From an uncultured Methanobrevibacter sp. (GTDB taxonomy: Archaea > Methanobacteriota > Methanobacteria > Methanobacteriales > Methanobacteriaceae): DNA of 42,127 bases. A program made the translations under genes and the position numbers. The number at the start of each line of letters is the position of its first letter. The first letter of the stretch is position 1. The stretch spans positions 1-42,127 of the forward strand of contig NZ_CAMJCX010000012.1 in NCBI RefSeq assembly GCF_946404245.1, written 5' to 3'. Positions 27,062-36,770 of the stretch are shown piece by piece. The notes under the pieces are model-generated. The model did not search any database. It saw nothing but the letters and a program-made list of their open reading frames with translations, and was not told the DNA's origin.

Positions 27062-29181
27062 TTAAAAACCGATTAATTTCATCATTGAGGACAATAATCA
27101 CCACCATATTGTATATATTAGGCAGTGCTATCGCAATTTATGCAGTGGATTATATCAGCACAGATTTTACTGTTGGGCCATGGTATAATGCGTTCATCAT
27201 CGTCATAGCCGTTGCAATTGCAAATGCACTTCTCTGGCCCATATTCAGACGTTTTCTGATGAAAATAATCATATTTACTTTGGGTATCGGATCAATATTT
27301 CTTAACTCAATAATCTTTTATATCGCCTCCTTATTTATCCCTGGTGTTTCAGCAGGAGTTTATGGAGTCCTGCAAGTTACAATTGTAACTGCAATAGCCA
27401 CAACATTCGTTTCACACATTACAAACACCAATTACTACGACAGATACCTGAAAAACATTTTAAGATATGCCCTAAAACAAAAAACACAATATAAAAAGAG
27501 ATATCCTGGAGTGATAATGCTTGAAATTGATGGCCTTTCAATAAATATCCTTAAAAAAGCTATTGAAAAAGGAGTTATGCCCAACATTAAAAAATGGATA
27601 GATGACAAATCACATACTCTGAAAGGCTGGGAAACAGATTTATCTTCACAGACCGGATCAAGCCAGGCGGGAATTCTACATGGAAATAATAAGGACATTG
27701 TAGCTTATAGATGGGTTGAAAAAGAAAACAACAATCAAATGATTGTTTCCGGAAAATTAAGCGATGCTCCAGAAATAGAAAGAAGAATCAGCGATGGCAA
27801 GGGCCTGCTTGTAAACGGCATCAGCATTGCAAACATGTTTTCGGGAGACAGCAAGATTCCAACATTAACATCCTCCCAATTGAACGGCATGAAAAACATT
27901 TACAACAAAACATTGGATGCAGTGTTTTTAGATGCCTACAACTATCAAAGATTAATTGTATTGTTCTTATGGGATATAGTATTAGAGTTAAAGTCCCAAA
28001 TAGTTCATCGCGTGAAAAATATACAGCCACGACTTAGAAGAACAATTGTTTATGCTGCCGTTAGAGCAGGAGCCAATATTGCGTTAAGAGAAGCAACAAC
28101 TGATGTTTTAACAAGTGAAATTTTAACAGGAAATATTGACACCGCCTATGCAACATACATGGGCTATGATGAAATTGCCCACCATTCAGGTGTTGAGGAT
28201 GACGACGTCTGGAAAGCATTGAAATATATTGATTTTCAATTTAAAAAACTAACATCAGCCATTGAAATGAGTGATAGAAATTATGAAATTGTTGTCCTGT
28301 CAGACCACGGCCAGTCCAAGGGCGCCACTTTCAAACAGAGATATGGAATCACCTTAGGGAATTATGTTAGAAAGTTCCTTCCGGACGATATGCTGATATA
28401 TAAAACAGAATACAATATTGACCACTTCAGAGATGCAGTCATTCCTGAAAATAAACAGATCAGAAATATTAAGGACAAATTTGGAAATATCCGTGAGGAT
28501 TTATTTGAAGATATCAAATCACTGCAAGACATTAGGGATGAAGTTGAAAAAAGAAAACCTGCAATAATATTTGAAAACGAGCAATACAAAAAAATACGGG
28601 ACAGATATTCAAATAGTTTAGACTATATCAGCAAATATGAAAGTGTTGAACAGAGTACCAAAAAAGCAAAAGACTCAGAATTGATTGTTTTGGGCTCAGG
28701 CAACTTAGGTTTAATTTACTTGACCCAATGGAGTCAACGCCTTACCTATGAGGAAATAGTAATGCTGTTCCCTGATTTGATTCCAGGTCTTGTAAATCAC
28801 TCAGGAATAGGATTTATACTGGTTAATTCAATAGCCAATGGAGGAATGGTCATAGGTCAGAACGGAATTTACTATCTGGAAACCGACGAGATAATCGGTG
28901 AAAATCCTCTCAAGGGCTTTGGAGAAAATGCCGCAAGACACCTGAAAAGAGAAAATTCATTTAAAAACATGCCAGACATTTTAGTCAATAGCTTTTACGA
29001 TGAAAAATATGATGAGGTATGTGCATTTGAAGAGCTGATTGGGTCCCATGGAGGATTGGGAGGGGATCAAACCAAACCATTTATTTTATATCCCTCCGAA
29101 TGGGAAGACCCCGGCGATTTGATTGGGGCAGAATCAATATATAAATTTTTAAAAAAAGAAATAGAGAATTTAAACTCTTGA
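27058..29181 (+). CDS. Holin-like membrane domain fused to alkaline-phosphatase-superfamily domain
   Basis: A 707-residue two-part protein. Residues 1-125 have four membrane spans like the phage-holin family 4 domain (IANALLWPIFRRFLMKIIIFTLGIGSIFLN). Residues 145-707 are an alkaline phosphatase/type I phosphodiesterase domain: MLEIDGLS gives the first metal Asp, TDLSSQTGSSQAGILHG the Thr/Ser nucleophile region, GYDEIAHHSG an Asp/His pair, LSDHGQSKG a second pair, and LIGSHGGLGG the last His. It is probably a membrane-anchored phosphodiesterase or phosphotransferase acting on envelope lipids or polymers. It is coupled by ATGA to the upstream metallophosphoesterase. Its stop overlaps the SirTM stop region by 12 bases. 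Confidence 0.87.
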   Translation: MIKNRLISSLRTIITTILYILGSAIAIYAVDYISTDFTVGPWYNAFIIVIAVAIANALLWPIFRRFLMKIIIFTLGIGSIFLNSIIFYIASLFIPGVSAGVYGVLQVTIVTAIATTFVSHITNTNYYDRYLKNILRYALKQKTQYKKRYPGVIMLEIDGLSINILKKAIEKGVMPNIKKWIDDKSHTLKGWETDLSSQTGSSQAGILHGNNKDIVAYRWVEKENNNQMIVSGKLSDAPEIERRISDGKGLLVNGISIANMFSGDSKIPTLTSSQLNGMKNIYNKTLDAVFLDAYNYQRLIVLFLWDIVLELKSQIVHRVKNIQPRLRRTIVYAAVRAGANIALREATTDVLTSEILTGNIDTAYATYMGYDEIAHHSGVEDDDVWKALKYIDFQFKKLTSAIEMSDRNYEIVVLSDHGQSKGATFKQRYGITLGNYVRKFLPDDMLIYKTEYNIDHFRDAVIPENKQIRNIKDKFGNIREDLFEDIKSLQDIRDEVEKRKPAIIFENEQYKKIRDRYSNSLDYISKYESVEQSTKKAKDSELIVLGSGNLGLIYLTQWSQRLTYEEIVMLFPDLIPGLVNHSGIGFILVNSIANGGMVIGQNGIYYLETDEIIGENPLKGFGENAARHLKRENSFKNMPDILVNSFYDEKYDEVCAFEELIGSHGGLGGDQTKPFILYPSEWEDPGDLIGAESIYKFLKKEIENLNS

Positions 29182-30021
29182 AAGCCAATAGTCAAAAATC
29201 TCTGATATATCTTCATCAAACCCTATTGTCTTATCTTTATTTTGAGGAATTGCCTGAGGATAGTCCTTATTCAATCTAATTAAAGTAGTATTTGGATTGT
29301 CAAAAGTCATCTGTTCAAAAGGATATCTTATAATACCTGGAGTATTATATCCGACACCCAGTTCCAGAAATACCAGATTTTTATTCTCATCAATATGGTT
29401 TAAAAATTCTGCATATTTTCCGTTCATTTCATGCCATTTAGCATCCTCAACAAAACGATTATCAACTCTTAAATTTAATTCCATCTCTTCACCACAGATT
29501 GGGCATTTTGGTATTGATTCTGTAGGTATTTTAAAATTTTTTGTATTTTCCAACCATTCGAAAACTTGATTTTCATTTGAGTACAATTTATCATGGCATG
29601 GTTTACTACATTGTAACAAGCCGTAATCCCCTTGAGTGGCAAAAATTCTGCTATCATCAAATCCATTAATCCAAAATTGAGATTCCACATTTGTTGTTAG
29701 GATAAAATAATCCTTATTTTCAACCAATTGCAGCAGTTTTTGATAAACATCAGTTTTGCCTACATCATATCTATTTGCAAAAACGTGCCTTGCCCAATAT
29801 GCCCATTTCTCTTCAGATGTTTCAAAAGGATAAAATCCAGAAGAATACATATCAGTAAAACCGTATTCTTTTATGAAATCTTTGAAATACCTTTCAAACC
29901 TTTCCCCAGTGTACTCTATTCCTGCTGCAGTTGACAGACCTGCTCCAGCACCAATGAGAATGTAATCTGCATTTTTAATAGCATCATAAGCATTATCTAA
30001 TCTTTGTACAAAACGTTCCAT
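29170..30021 (-). CDS. SirTM-class sirtuin, protein ADP-ribosyltransferase
   Basis: A 283-residue sirtuin of the class M type. The NAD site GAGAGLSTAAGIEYTGERF is at residues 24-42. TTNVESQFWINGF carries Asn111, and ATQGDYGLLQC has Gln130 where deacetylase sirtuins have the catalytic His. A C-x3-C and C-x2-C pair (138/142 and 173/176) should bind zinc. SirTMs are known to ADP-ribosylate a lipoylated GcvH-like protein in Staphylococcus and Streptococcus, and the residues seen here match those of that class. ATG 30021 is preferred over ATG 30024 because GGTGAT ends at 30025. It lies 9 bases after the macrodomain gene. Confidence 0.9.
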   Translation of the reverse strand: MERFVQRLDNAYDAIKNADYILIGAGAGLSTAAGIEYTGERFERYFKDFIKEYGFTDMYSSGFYPFETSEEKWAYWARHVFANRYDVGKTDVYQKLLQLVENKDYFILTTNVESQFWINGFDDSRIFATQGDYGLLQCSKPCHDKLYSNENQVFEWLENTKNFKIPTESIPKCPICGEEMELNLRVDNRFVEDAKWHEMNGKYAEFLNHIDENKNLVFLELGVGYNTPGIIRYPFEQMTFDNPNTTLIRLNKDYPQAIPQNKDKTIGFDEDISEIFDYWLSRV

Positions 30022-30030
30022 CATATCACC

Positions 30031-30807
30031 TTAAAATAATAATTTTTTATATATTGAATAGTCATCATCCGTAAACACATTGAAAATAATATGTTTCAAA
30101 GTAGTTTCATTGTTTTCTAAATACTCATTAACAGTTCTAACCGCAATTTCTGCCGCCAATTCCTGAGGAAAATTGAATACCCCAGTTGAAATGCAGCAGA
30201 ATGCAATGGATTCGAGTTCATTATAGCTTGCTATTTCCAAACAGGATCTATAACAGCTGGCCAATGCCTCACAGTCATCATCTGAAGGTTTTAATCCCTG
30301 AGGGATAGCAGGCCCAACAGTATGAATTACATATTTTGAAGGCAGGTTATATGCTCCTGTGATTTTTGCCCTGCCAACTTTTTCATCCTCGTTTTGTATT
30401 TTCATTATCGTATTACACTCATCCCTTAACTGAACGCCTGCTGCTGAGTGAATAACATTGTCAATACAGTTGTGAAGAGGAATAAAGCAACCCAATAACT
30501 TTGAGTTTGCAGCATTAACAATTGCGTCCACGTCTAATGTTGCAATATCCCCCTGCCAAAGCATGAGTTTGCCATTGACTTCTTCAATATCATCAACAGA
30601 AGTCAAGTCTTTATTTAATGTTTCATTTGTTAAAAAATCATCTTGAACTTTTAAAAATTCCTCTGATACTTTAGAGGGCATTCTTACATTCATCAATGCA
30701 CGAAGCAAATTTCTTTTATCCTGATAATCCTGAGGAATATCAATTGATTCTGCTCTTTCATCTACTAAGTAATTAATTAAAAAATCCAATTGTTCGCGTG
30801 AATTCAT
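30031..30807 (-). CDS. Zinc-type macrodomain, protein-ADP-ribose hydrolase
   Basis: The 258-residue protein has the long N-terminal helical extension of the PRK04143-type family ([26 protein letters not shown]). A macrodomain follows: [42 protein letters not shown], and later [10 protein letters not shown] and [18 protein letters not shown]. Cys107, His112 and Cys114 are spaced as the zinc ligands of Zn-macrodomains, which remove ADP-ribose added by SirTM. AGGAGGGAT precedes ATG 30807. It is the first gene of the macro-SirTM operon and is divergent from the HxlR gene. Confidence 0.92.
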   Translation of the reverse strand: MNSREQLDFLINYLVDERAESIDIPQDYQDKRNLLRALMNVRMPSKVSEEFLKVQDDFLTNETLNKDLTSVDDIEEVNGKLMLWQGDIATLDVDAIVNAANSKLLGCFIPLHNCIDNVIHSAAGVQLRDECNTIMKIQNEDEKVGRAKITGAYNLPSKYVIHTVGPAIPQGLKPSDDDCEALASCYRSCLEIASYNELESIAFCCISTGVFNFPQELAAEIAVRTVNEYLENNETTLKHIIFNVFTDDDYSIYKKLLF

Positions 30808-30863
30808 CTAATCCCTCCTAATTTGTTAATTATAATATTTATTTAGATATTTAAATGATTTTT

Positions 30864-30898
30864 GTAACTTTTAAGAAACCATGTAACCAAAAAGTAAC
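30864..30898. promoter_or_regulatory. Three GTAAC repeats between the macrodomain and HxlR genes
   Basis: GTAAC occurs at 30864, 30883 and 30894, with spacings of 19 and 11 bases, so the copies fall roughly on the same face of the helix. They lie between TATA-like sequences for the macrodomain gene (minus, near 30848-30857) and HxlR (plus, ATATATAA near 30902-30909). The latter is about 25 bases from the HxlR ATG, suggesting a leaderless or short-leader mRNA. A binding site for the HxlR protein is inferred. Confidence 0.4.
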
Positions 30899-30929
30899 TA
30901 ATATATAATAATTTAATCAAACTATCACT

Positions 30930-31313
30930 ATGAACACCGAAAAAATAATTTGTCCAGTTGACAGAACTCTAAACCTAATCAATAAAAAATGGAGCATACA
31001 AATCATAAGAGACATGTTTTTTGGCAAAAAACATTTTAAGGAATTTAAAGAGGACAAACCCAAATTAAGCAATAAAGTTTTATCAAATTGTTTAAAGGAA
31101 TTAGAAGAAAATGGTTTGATTGAAAAACATGTTTTGGACACAACACCAATAACTACAGAATATCACTTGACTGAATATGGCAAATCAATGAACAAAATCA
31201 TCTATGAACTCGCAATGTTCACATTACATGATTCAAATGACAACAGTTACTCTGACGAAATTAGAAATGATTTGAAAAAAACATTTAAAGAAAAATTAGA
31301 GATAAATGATTAA
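30930..31313 (+). CDS. HxlR-family winged-helix transcriptional regulator
   Basis: A 127-residue winged-helix protein. It starts with the family motif CPVDRTLNLINKKWSIQIIRDMFFGKKHFKEF, followed by LSNKVLSNCLKELEENGLIEK (recognition helix and turn), and YHLTEYGKSM, the wing end. The Cys near residue 9 is the conserved one used as a redox or ligand sensor in several members. It is divergent from the macrodomain-SirTM operon and just ahead of cbiE, whose ORF abuts or overlaps it. It could regulate either or both. No Shine-Dalgarno-like sequence precedes ATG 30930. Confidence 0.93.
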   Translation: MNTEKIICPVDRTLNLINKKWSIQIIRDMFFGKKHFKEFKEDKPKLSNKVLSNCLKELEENGLIEKHVLDTTPITTEYHLTEYGKSMNKIIYELAMFTLHDSNDNSYSDEIRNDLKKTFKEKLEIND

Positions 31314-31314
31314 A

Positions 31315-31953
31315 ATGACCGGTAAAATTTATATTGTTGGAATAGGGCCTGGTGCAAGTGAATATTTGACCAAAAAGGCTATCGATACAGTTAGGTCAAG
31401 TGACTATACTGTCGGAAGCACCCGCGCAATAGACCTGTTTGATGATGTAGCGGGCAAAATTGCTTTTAATGTGAAGGATTTGTTAGACAAACTTGAAGAA
31501 GGTGTTCAACTGGCTTGTGACGGAAATACTGTTTCAATATTATCAACAGGAGATCCAGGTTTTTCAGGTGTTTTGAATACTGTTTTGAGAATATCCGGTG
31601 AAAAGGACTTCCCAAAGGAAAATATTGAAGTGATACCTGGAATCAGTTCACTACAGCTTGCGGCTGCGAAATGCCACATCCAATGGGATAATGCCAACGT
31701 GATGACATTTCACGGAAGAGAAAACATAGAAGACATCCTCCCAGTAATCAACAATGGAAAAGTGACAATAGCTCTCCCATCACGTAAGGTTAAGGATATG
31801 GCTCAGTTCCTTCTGGACAATGGGGTTGAACCGGACCGGAAAGTTGTCGTCTGTGAGCGATTGAGCTACCCTGATGAAAAAATTGTAGAGTCCAATTTAA
31901 AAGATATTGCTCAGAGTGAATTTACCTATATGTGCATTATTGTCATATATTAG
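31315..31953 (+). CDS. cbiE: Cobalt-precorrin-7 C5-methyltransferase
   Basis: CbiE methylates C5 of cobalt-precorrin-7 in the anaerobic cobalamin pathway; B12 derivatives are needed by methyltransferases of methanogenesis. The 212-residue protein is a typical CbiE-size tetrapyrrole methylase. It has KIYIVGIGPGASEYLTKKA at the N-terminus (SAM-binding GPG), the STGDPGFSG loop, EVIPGISSLQLAAAKCHIQW, and the TFHGRENI segment. The ATG at 31315 is chosen; an ATG at 31306 overlaps the HxlR gene by 8 bases and is an alternative. No cbiT fusion is present, so the decarboxylating half must be encoded elsewhere. Confidence 0.93.
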   Translation: MTGKIYIVGIGPGASEYLTKKAIDTVRSSDYTVGSTRAIDLFDDVAGKIAFNVKDLLDKLEEGVQLACDGNTVSILSTGDPGFSGVLNTVLRISGEKDFPKENIEVIPGISSLQLAAAKCHIQWDNANVMTFHGRENIEDILPVINNGKVTIALPSRKVKDMAQFLLDNGVEPDRKVVVCERLSYPDEKIVESNLKDIAQSEFTYMCIIVIY

Positions 31954-32038
31954 AGTTATTTACTCTTAAAATTCATTTTAAAAGTCATTTACTATTTAAT
32001 TTTAAAAATAAAGTTCATATATTAAGCATTTCATACTT

Positions 32039-32071
32039 TAATTGTTGATTTTAATTAAAAATTGACAATTA
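32039..32071 (+). promoter_or_regulatory. Imperfect dyad at the adhesin-like gene promoter
   Basis: A 33-base imperfect inverted repeat (outer TAATTGT and ACAATTA) ends just before the ribosome binding site of the adhesin-like gene. A TATA-like CATATATTAAG near 32017-32027 would place transcription start inside it. An operator or 5'-leader hairpin is possible. Confidence 0.35.
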
Positions 32072-32082
32072 AGGTAGATATT

Positions 32083-34950
32083 ATGAATGCAAAAATAAAC
32101 ACCATATGTTTTGTTTTCATATTGCTCTTTTTAATTTCTGCCGTTTCAGCTGCAGACAATGAAAATGAAACATTACAACAAATTCAACCGGAATCCCAGG
32201 AGGATTTGACTACATTAAGTGTATCGAACAATGATGTTCAAAACATTGAAAAATTAAGTGCAACACAGACTGTCGAAAAGAAAAAGGTCACTTTAAGCGC
32301 TCCCGACGTTAAAATGCATTACAAGGACGGAAGCAAATTTACGGTGACTTTAAAATACAAAAAGAAGGTTATCTCCAATGCAAAAATACAGATCAATATC
32401 AATGGTCAAAGTTTTACAAAAACCACCGACAAGACAGGAAAGGCATCGATTAATCTCAATTACAAAAGTGGAACGTATACTGTCTTAAGCATATGCAATG
32501 GAAACAGTGAATTTGAGGGCGCCACCGCCAAAAGCACAGTGACGATAAAAAGTACCATAAAATGCAGCGATTATTCAAAATACTATAAGAATACCGGAAA
32601 ATACTCCTCGACATTTTATGACAAAAAGGGAAAACTTCTTAAAAATACCGCAATAAAATTCAAGCTAAATGGCAAGGTCACTTCCGTTAAAACCAACAAT
32701 AAAGGAGTTGCAACACTAGCCATCAATTTAAAGCCCGGAAAATATTCCATCGTCGTTACAAATCCCAAAACTACTGAAAGCCTGACAAAGACAGTTACGA
32801 TAAAATCATTGATTGTGACAAATGACCTGACCTTTAACGAGACTCAAAAGGCAAAATTCAATGTTAAAATCCTAAACAGCAATGGCAAAGCCTCACCCAA
32901 TAAAAAAGTTACATTGAAAGTAAACGGAAAAACATATACCAAAACCACAAATAAAAACGGTATCGCAACACTTGATTTAAGTTTATCCAATGGAAAATAT
33001 ACAATAACAACACAATATTCCGATTTAACAGTTAAAAATAAAATAACAGTTAATAAAGCGATAAATCCCAGTAGATATACTCATACAATTTTTATTCCGA
33101 ATTATGTCAATGTGACCTTAACCCATGTGTTTGAAAATTCAGCATACACAATAAAATCCGGATTAAACGGAATCATAAAAATGCCTAAAAATGAGATTTT
33201 TACCGTACAGATTGGCGATAAAAGTTATTTGTTTTCCAATATCCGAATTGATGGAGTAAATTCCACACTGATAGGATATAAATACCACTTAATACCTTTA
33301 GACGGAAGCGGAGTGAAAAGTGACACTAACAGAAGCAATTTAAAGGGAAATGGAATCATCATTTCAAAAATTAACGGATTTACTCAAATAGACTACCAGT
33401 CAAACACCAAGGACAATCTAGAACTCTTCGGATTTTATGCAGACAAGGGCCTTCAAAACAGCGAAACATTCACATATATGCAAAACGACAAGATAACCGC
33501 AAAAGTTAACGTCATGACACAAAGCTATGACGAAATGGGCGTGAAATACAGCCTATCAAAATTCTATCAAAAAACGATTTATGACTTTAACTACAAAAGC
33601 TATGACGAGATTACTAATTACAATACTAATTCTATCAGATTTACAAACACCAACATCCCAGTGACATTTACATATTTCGGACGAAGCATTGAAGGATATG
33701 TATCCAAAGAGGACATCATTACAAAATTTTTTGTAAATGGTGAGGAAAAGCTTGAAAAAGGAGAAACAATCAGCTATGGATTAGCTGACAAATACCGGAA
33801 AACACTGGGTTTTGAGGTATTGCAGGCATACAGCATAATCAATGATAAAATAACTCCTGAACTCTTAAAGAGTTGGGTAAATAAAAACAATCTTTATTTA
33901 AACCGTTTTGGAGTCATGAATGTTTATGGCATGCATTTGGCATCCCTTGAAACCACATGGCTTGCAGACAAAATAGCAGATGAATATGCCGGCCAATTTG
34001 CAGTAACATGGAATCGTGGAGATACATTGACAATACTTGGAGGAATAAATCTGGACGATACCTATCTGAATGTTTTAGATTCAGATATGGGAATGTCAGT
34101 TAAAGGAAATAAAGACAATGTGAGTTTATTCAGGTTAATGAATTCACTTCAGCTGCCAAATATTGAGGAATATTGCCTTGAAGAAATTTCAGCAAGATTC
34201 ATGGACACAACAACCAACTCACAGGACAATATCCTCATGGCAATAGCTAACAACAAAACCAGCATAGTGCAATTTGGTGAAATGCTATACCTTTTTGCTG
34301 AAGATGGGAGCAATTCCGCAATTGTGCTCAATTCCACCAGCGGAGTTTCAAGTGTAATCTATTCCCATAATGGTGCAACCTATAAGGGTTCATCGATTGC
34401 CACAAGCTGTGACTGCTGCAGCGTTGGCATGATACCTAAAGACACAATATCCGGAATAAAAACTGCATTGAACATCCTTACGCCCCTAACAAAACTCTAT
34501 GACATAATAAATCAGATACACCCTTTAAGCAAAATATTATATAAGATTTCAACATTCATTGCGGGAAAAGTGGTTCCAGGCGCTACAAAATCTTTTTTAA
34601 GTCTTTTAGGATCAATGGTTTTCATACAGCAAATGGGTGTTGATGCAAGAAACGAATTTATTGACGAAAAGGATTGGCACATGGTCATGGATACAATAAC
34701 ATTCACACGTCCTGGATACCAGCAGGACAAAAAGGTGTATAACATCCCAAACAATAAGGGCGGATATGACTACATTGAAGTTGAAATCAATAGTGACCTC
34801 AGTTTAAATAGAAATAACGCAATATATATAAGTGATGGACAAACAAAGAAATTAACAAAGTCTGAAACATACAAGTATTTCAGTGATGAAAGTTGGTCAC
34901 CCTTCAGCATGCCAACAAAATACTGGGATAAAAGCTGGAAGATATCATGA
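32083..34950 (+). CDS. Secreted adhesin-like protein with three Ig-like repeats
   Basis: A 955-residue exported protein. Residues 1-23 form a signal peptide (TICFVFILLFLISAVSA, then ADNE). An Asn/Gln/Ser-rich linker is followed by three tandem Big/Ig-like repeats (about residues 65-155, 156-240 and 243-330). Each repeat has a '(T)VTLK.NGK..TKTTNK.GIATL.L..GKYTI' pattern, as in Methanobrevibacter adhesin-like proteins. The remaining 620 residues are a single unrecognised region containing a SCDCCSVGMIP cluster near 775 and a hydrophobic stretch near 838-855. The start ATG 32083 is supported by the signal peptide and an AAGGTAGAT site. It is followed by two small membrane proteins in one operon. 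Confidence 0.87.
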   Translation: MNAKINTICFVFILLFLISAVSAADNENETLQQIQPESQEDLTTLSVSNNDVQNIEKLSATQTVEKKKVTLSAPDVKMHYKDGSKFTVTLKYKKKVISNAKIQININGQSFTKTTDKTGKASINLNYKSGTYTVLSICNGNSEFEGATAKSTVTIKSTIKCSDYSKYYKNTGKYSSTFYDKKGKLLKNTAIKFKLNGKVTSVKTNNKGVATLAINLKPGKYSIVVTNPKTTESLTKTVTIKSLIVTNDLTFNETQKAKFNVKILNSNGKASPNKKVTLKVNGKTYTKTTNKNGIATLDLSLSNGKYTITTQYSDLTVKNKITVNKAINPSRYTHTIFIPNYVNVTLTHVFENSAYTIKSGLNGIIKMPKNEIFTVQIGDKSYLFSNIRIDGVNSTLIGYKYHLIPLDGSGVKSDTNRSNLKGNGIIISKINGFTQIDYQSNTKDNLELFGFYADKGLQNSETFTYMQNDKITAKVNVMTQSYDEMGVKYSLSKFYQKTIYDFNYKSYDEITNYNTNSIRFTNTNIPVTFTYFGRSIEGYVSKEDIITKFFVNGEEKLEKGETISYGLADKYRKTLGFEVLQAYSIINDKITPELLKSWVNKNNLYLNRFGVMNVYGMHLASLETTWLADKIADEYAGQFAVTWNRGDTLTILGGINLDDTYLNVLDSDMGMSVKGNKDNVSLFRLMNSLQLPNIEEYCLEEISARFMDTTTNSQDNILMAIANNKTSIVQFGEMLYLFAEDGSNSAIVLNSTSGVSSVIYSHNGATYKGSSIATSCDCCSVGMIPKDTISGIKTALNILTPLTKLYDIINQIHPLSKILYKISTFIAGKVVPGATKSFLSLLGSMVFIQQMGVDARNEFIDEKDWHMVMDTITFTRPGYQQDKKVYNIPNNKGGYDYIEVEINSDLSLNRNNAIYISDGQTKKLTKSETYKYFSDESWSPFSMPTKYWDKSWKIS

Positions 34951-35129
34951 AACTAATAGAATATTTTAAGGAAGAACCGCTGGCGATTGAAATATTATAC
35001 ATCATATTCATCGTGTGCCTCATTTACGAGTTTATTCTGATATTCATGGATAAGCAGCTGAATCTGTCAATGTCCACACTGATGTTATTTATAATATTTG
35101 CAGTTACCGTCCACAACTTGAAAAACTAG
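34947..35129 (+). CDS. Very small two-span membrane protein
   Basis: A 60-residue protein with two hydrophobic segments (about residues 13-34 and 41-58). It overlaps the adhesin-like gene stop by 4 bases (ATGA) and is followed 12 bases later by another membrane protein. The coupling argues that it is real and works with the adhesin-like protein, perhaps in its membrane retention or assembly, but no family is recognised. Confidence 0.65.
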   Translation: MKLIEYFKEEPLAIEILYIIFIVCLIYEFILIFMDKQLNLSMSTLMLFIIFAVTVHNLKN

Positions 35130-35141
35130 GTAGGTGATTTA

Positions 35142-35480
35142 ATGAACAGGACTGAAATGATATTTATGATTGCAGTAACAGCAATACTGCTCATATGTGT
35201 CGCAACAATGCCACAATATTTCTTCATATTTGTATTTCTGCTAGCTTTGGCTTTAATAGTTATTACAATGTCCCTTTTAGCAAAATACAGGCAAAAATAT
35301 GAAAACAGGAAATTATCTTTGATATTTTGCATATTGGCAGTGATACTTTTCATAATATACTTTGTAAATTCAGTTTACATTGACTTTACAAATAAGGGTT
35401 CTACAGGTGATAGCCTACTGCTATTGGCATTGTTTATAATTTCAATAAGTCTCGGATGGTTTTTTGAAAAAAATGATTAA
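35142..35480 (+). CDS. Small multi-span membrane protein
   Basis: A 112-residue protein with about four hydrophobic segments (5-24, 24-46, 62-78 and 90-107) and a KYRQKYENRK basic loop. GGTGAT precedes ATG 35142. It is the third gene of the adhesin-like operon, ahead of a bidirectional terminator. No family is recognised, and its function is unknown. Confidence 0.65.
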   Translation: MNRTEMIFMIAVTAILLICVATMPQYFFIFVFLLALALIVITMSLLAKYRQKYENRKLSLIFCILAVILFIIYFVNSVYIDFTNKGSTGDSLLLLALFIISISLGWFFEKND

Positions 35481-35519
35481 AAGTTAAAATAATAATTATT
35501 TTAACTTATTTTTACTTTT
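35481..35519. terminator. Bidirectional terminator between adhesin operon and arsA
   Basis: A perfect 27-base inverted repeat (12-base arms AAGTTAAAATAA and TTATTTTAACTT, 3-base loop, 35481-35507) lies between two convergent genes. It is followed by TATTTTTACTTTTT on the plus strand; the minus side has only short T-runs. It can serve both directions, although the arms are AT-rich. Confidence 0.65.
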
Positions 35520-36623
<1,104 letters not shown>

Positions 36624-36770
36624 TCAATACAATTTTTTATAAACCCACTCCCCAATATTATGAATCAAAAAAAATTTCATAGATTTTGTTAATTCCTGAT
36701 AACTGCAGAAGATTTAAATACGATAACATATATGATTAATATATCAAAAATAATTTACATGTGATAAAAT

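Noticed and set aside
27058-27430. Phage origin suggested by the holin-like domain
   Set aside because: There are no other phage genes in the window, and the domain is fused to a large phosphodiesterase, so it is taken as a membrane anchor.
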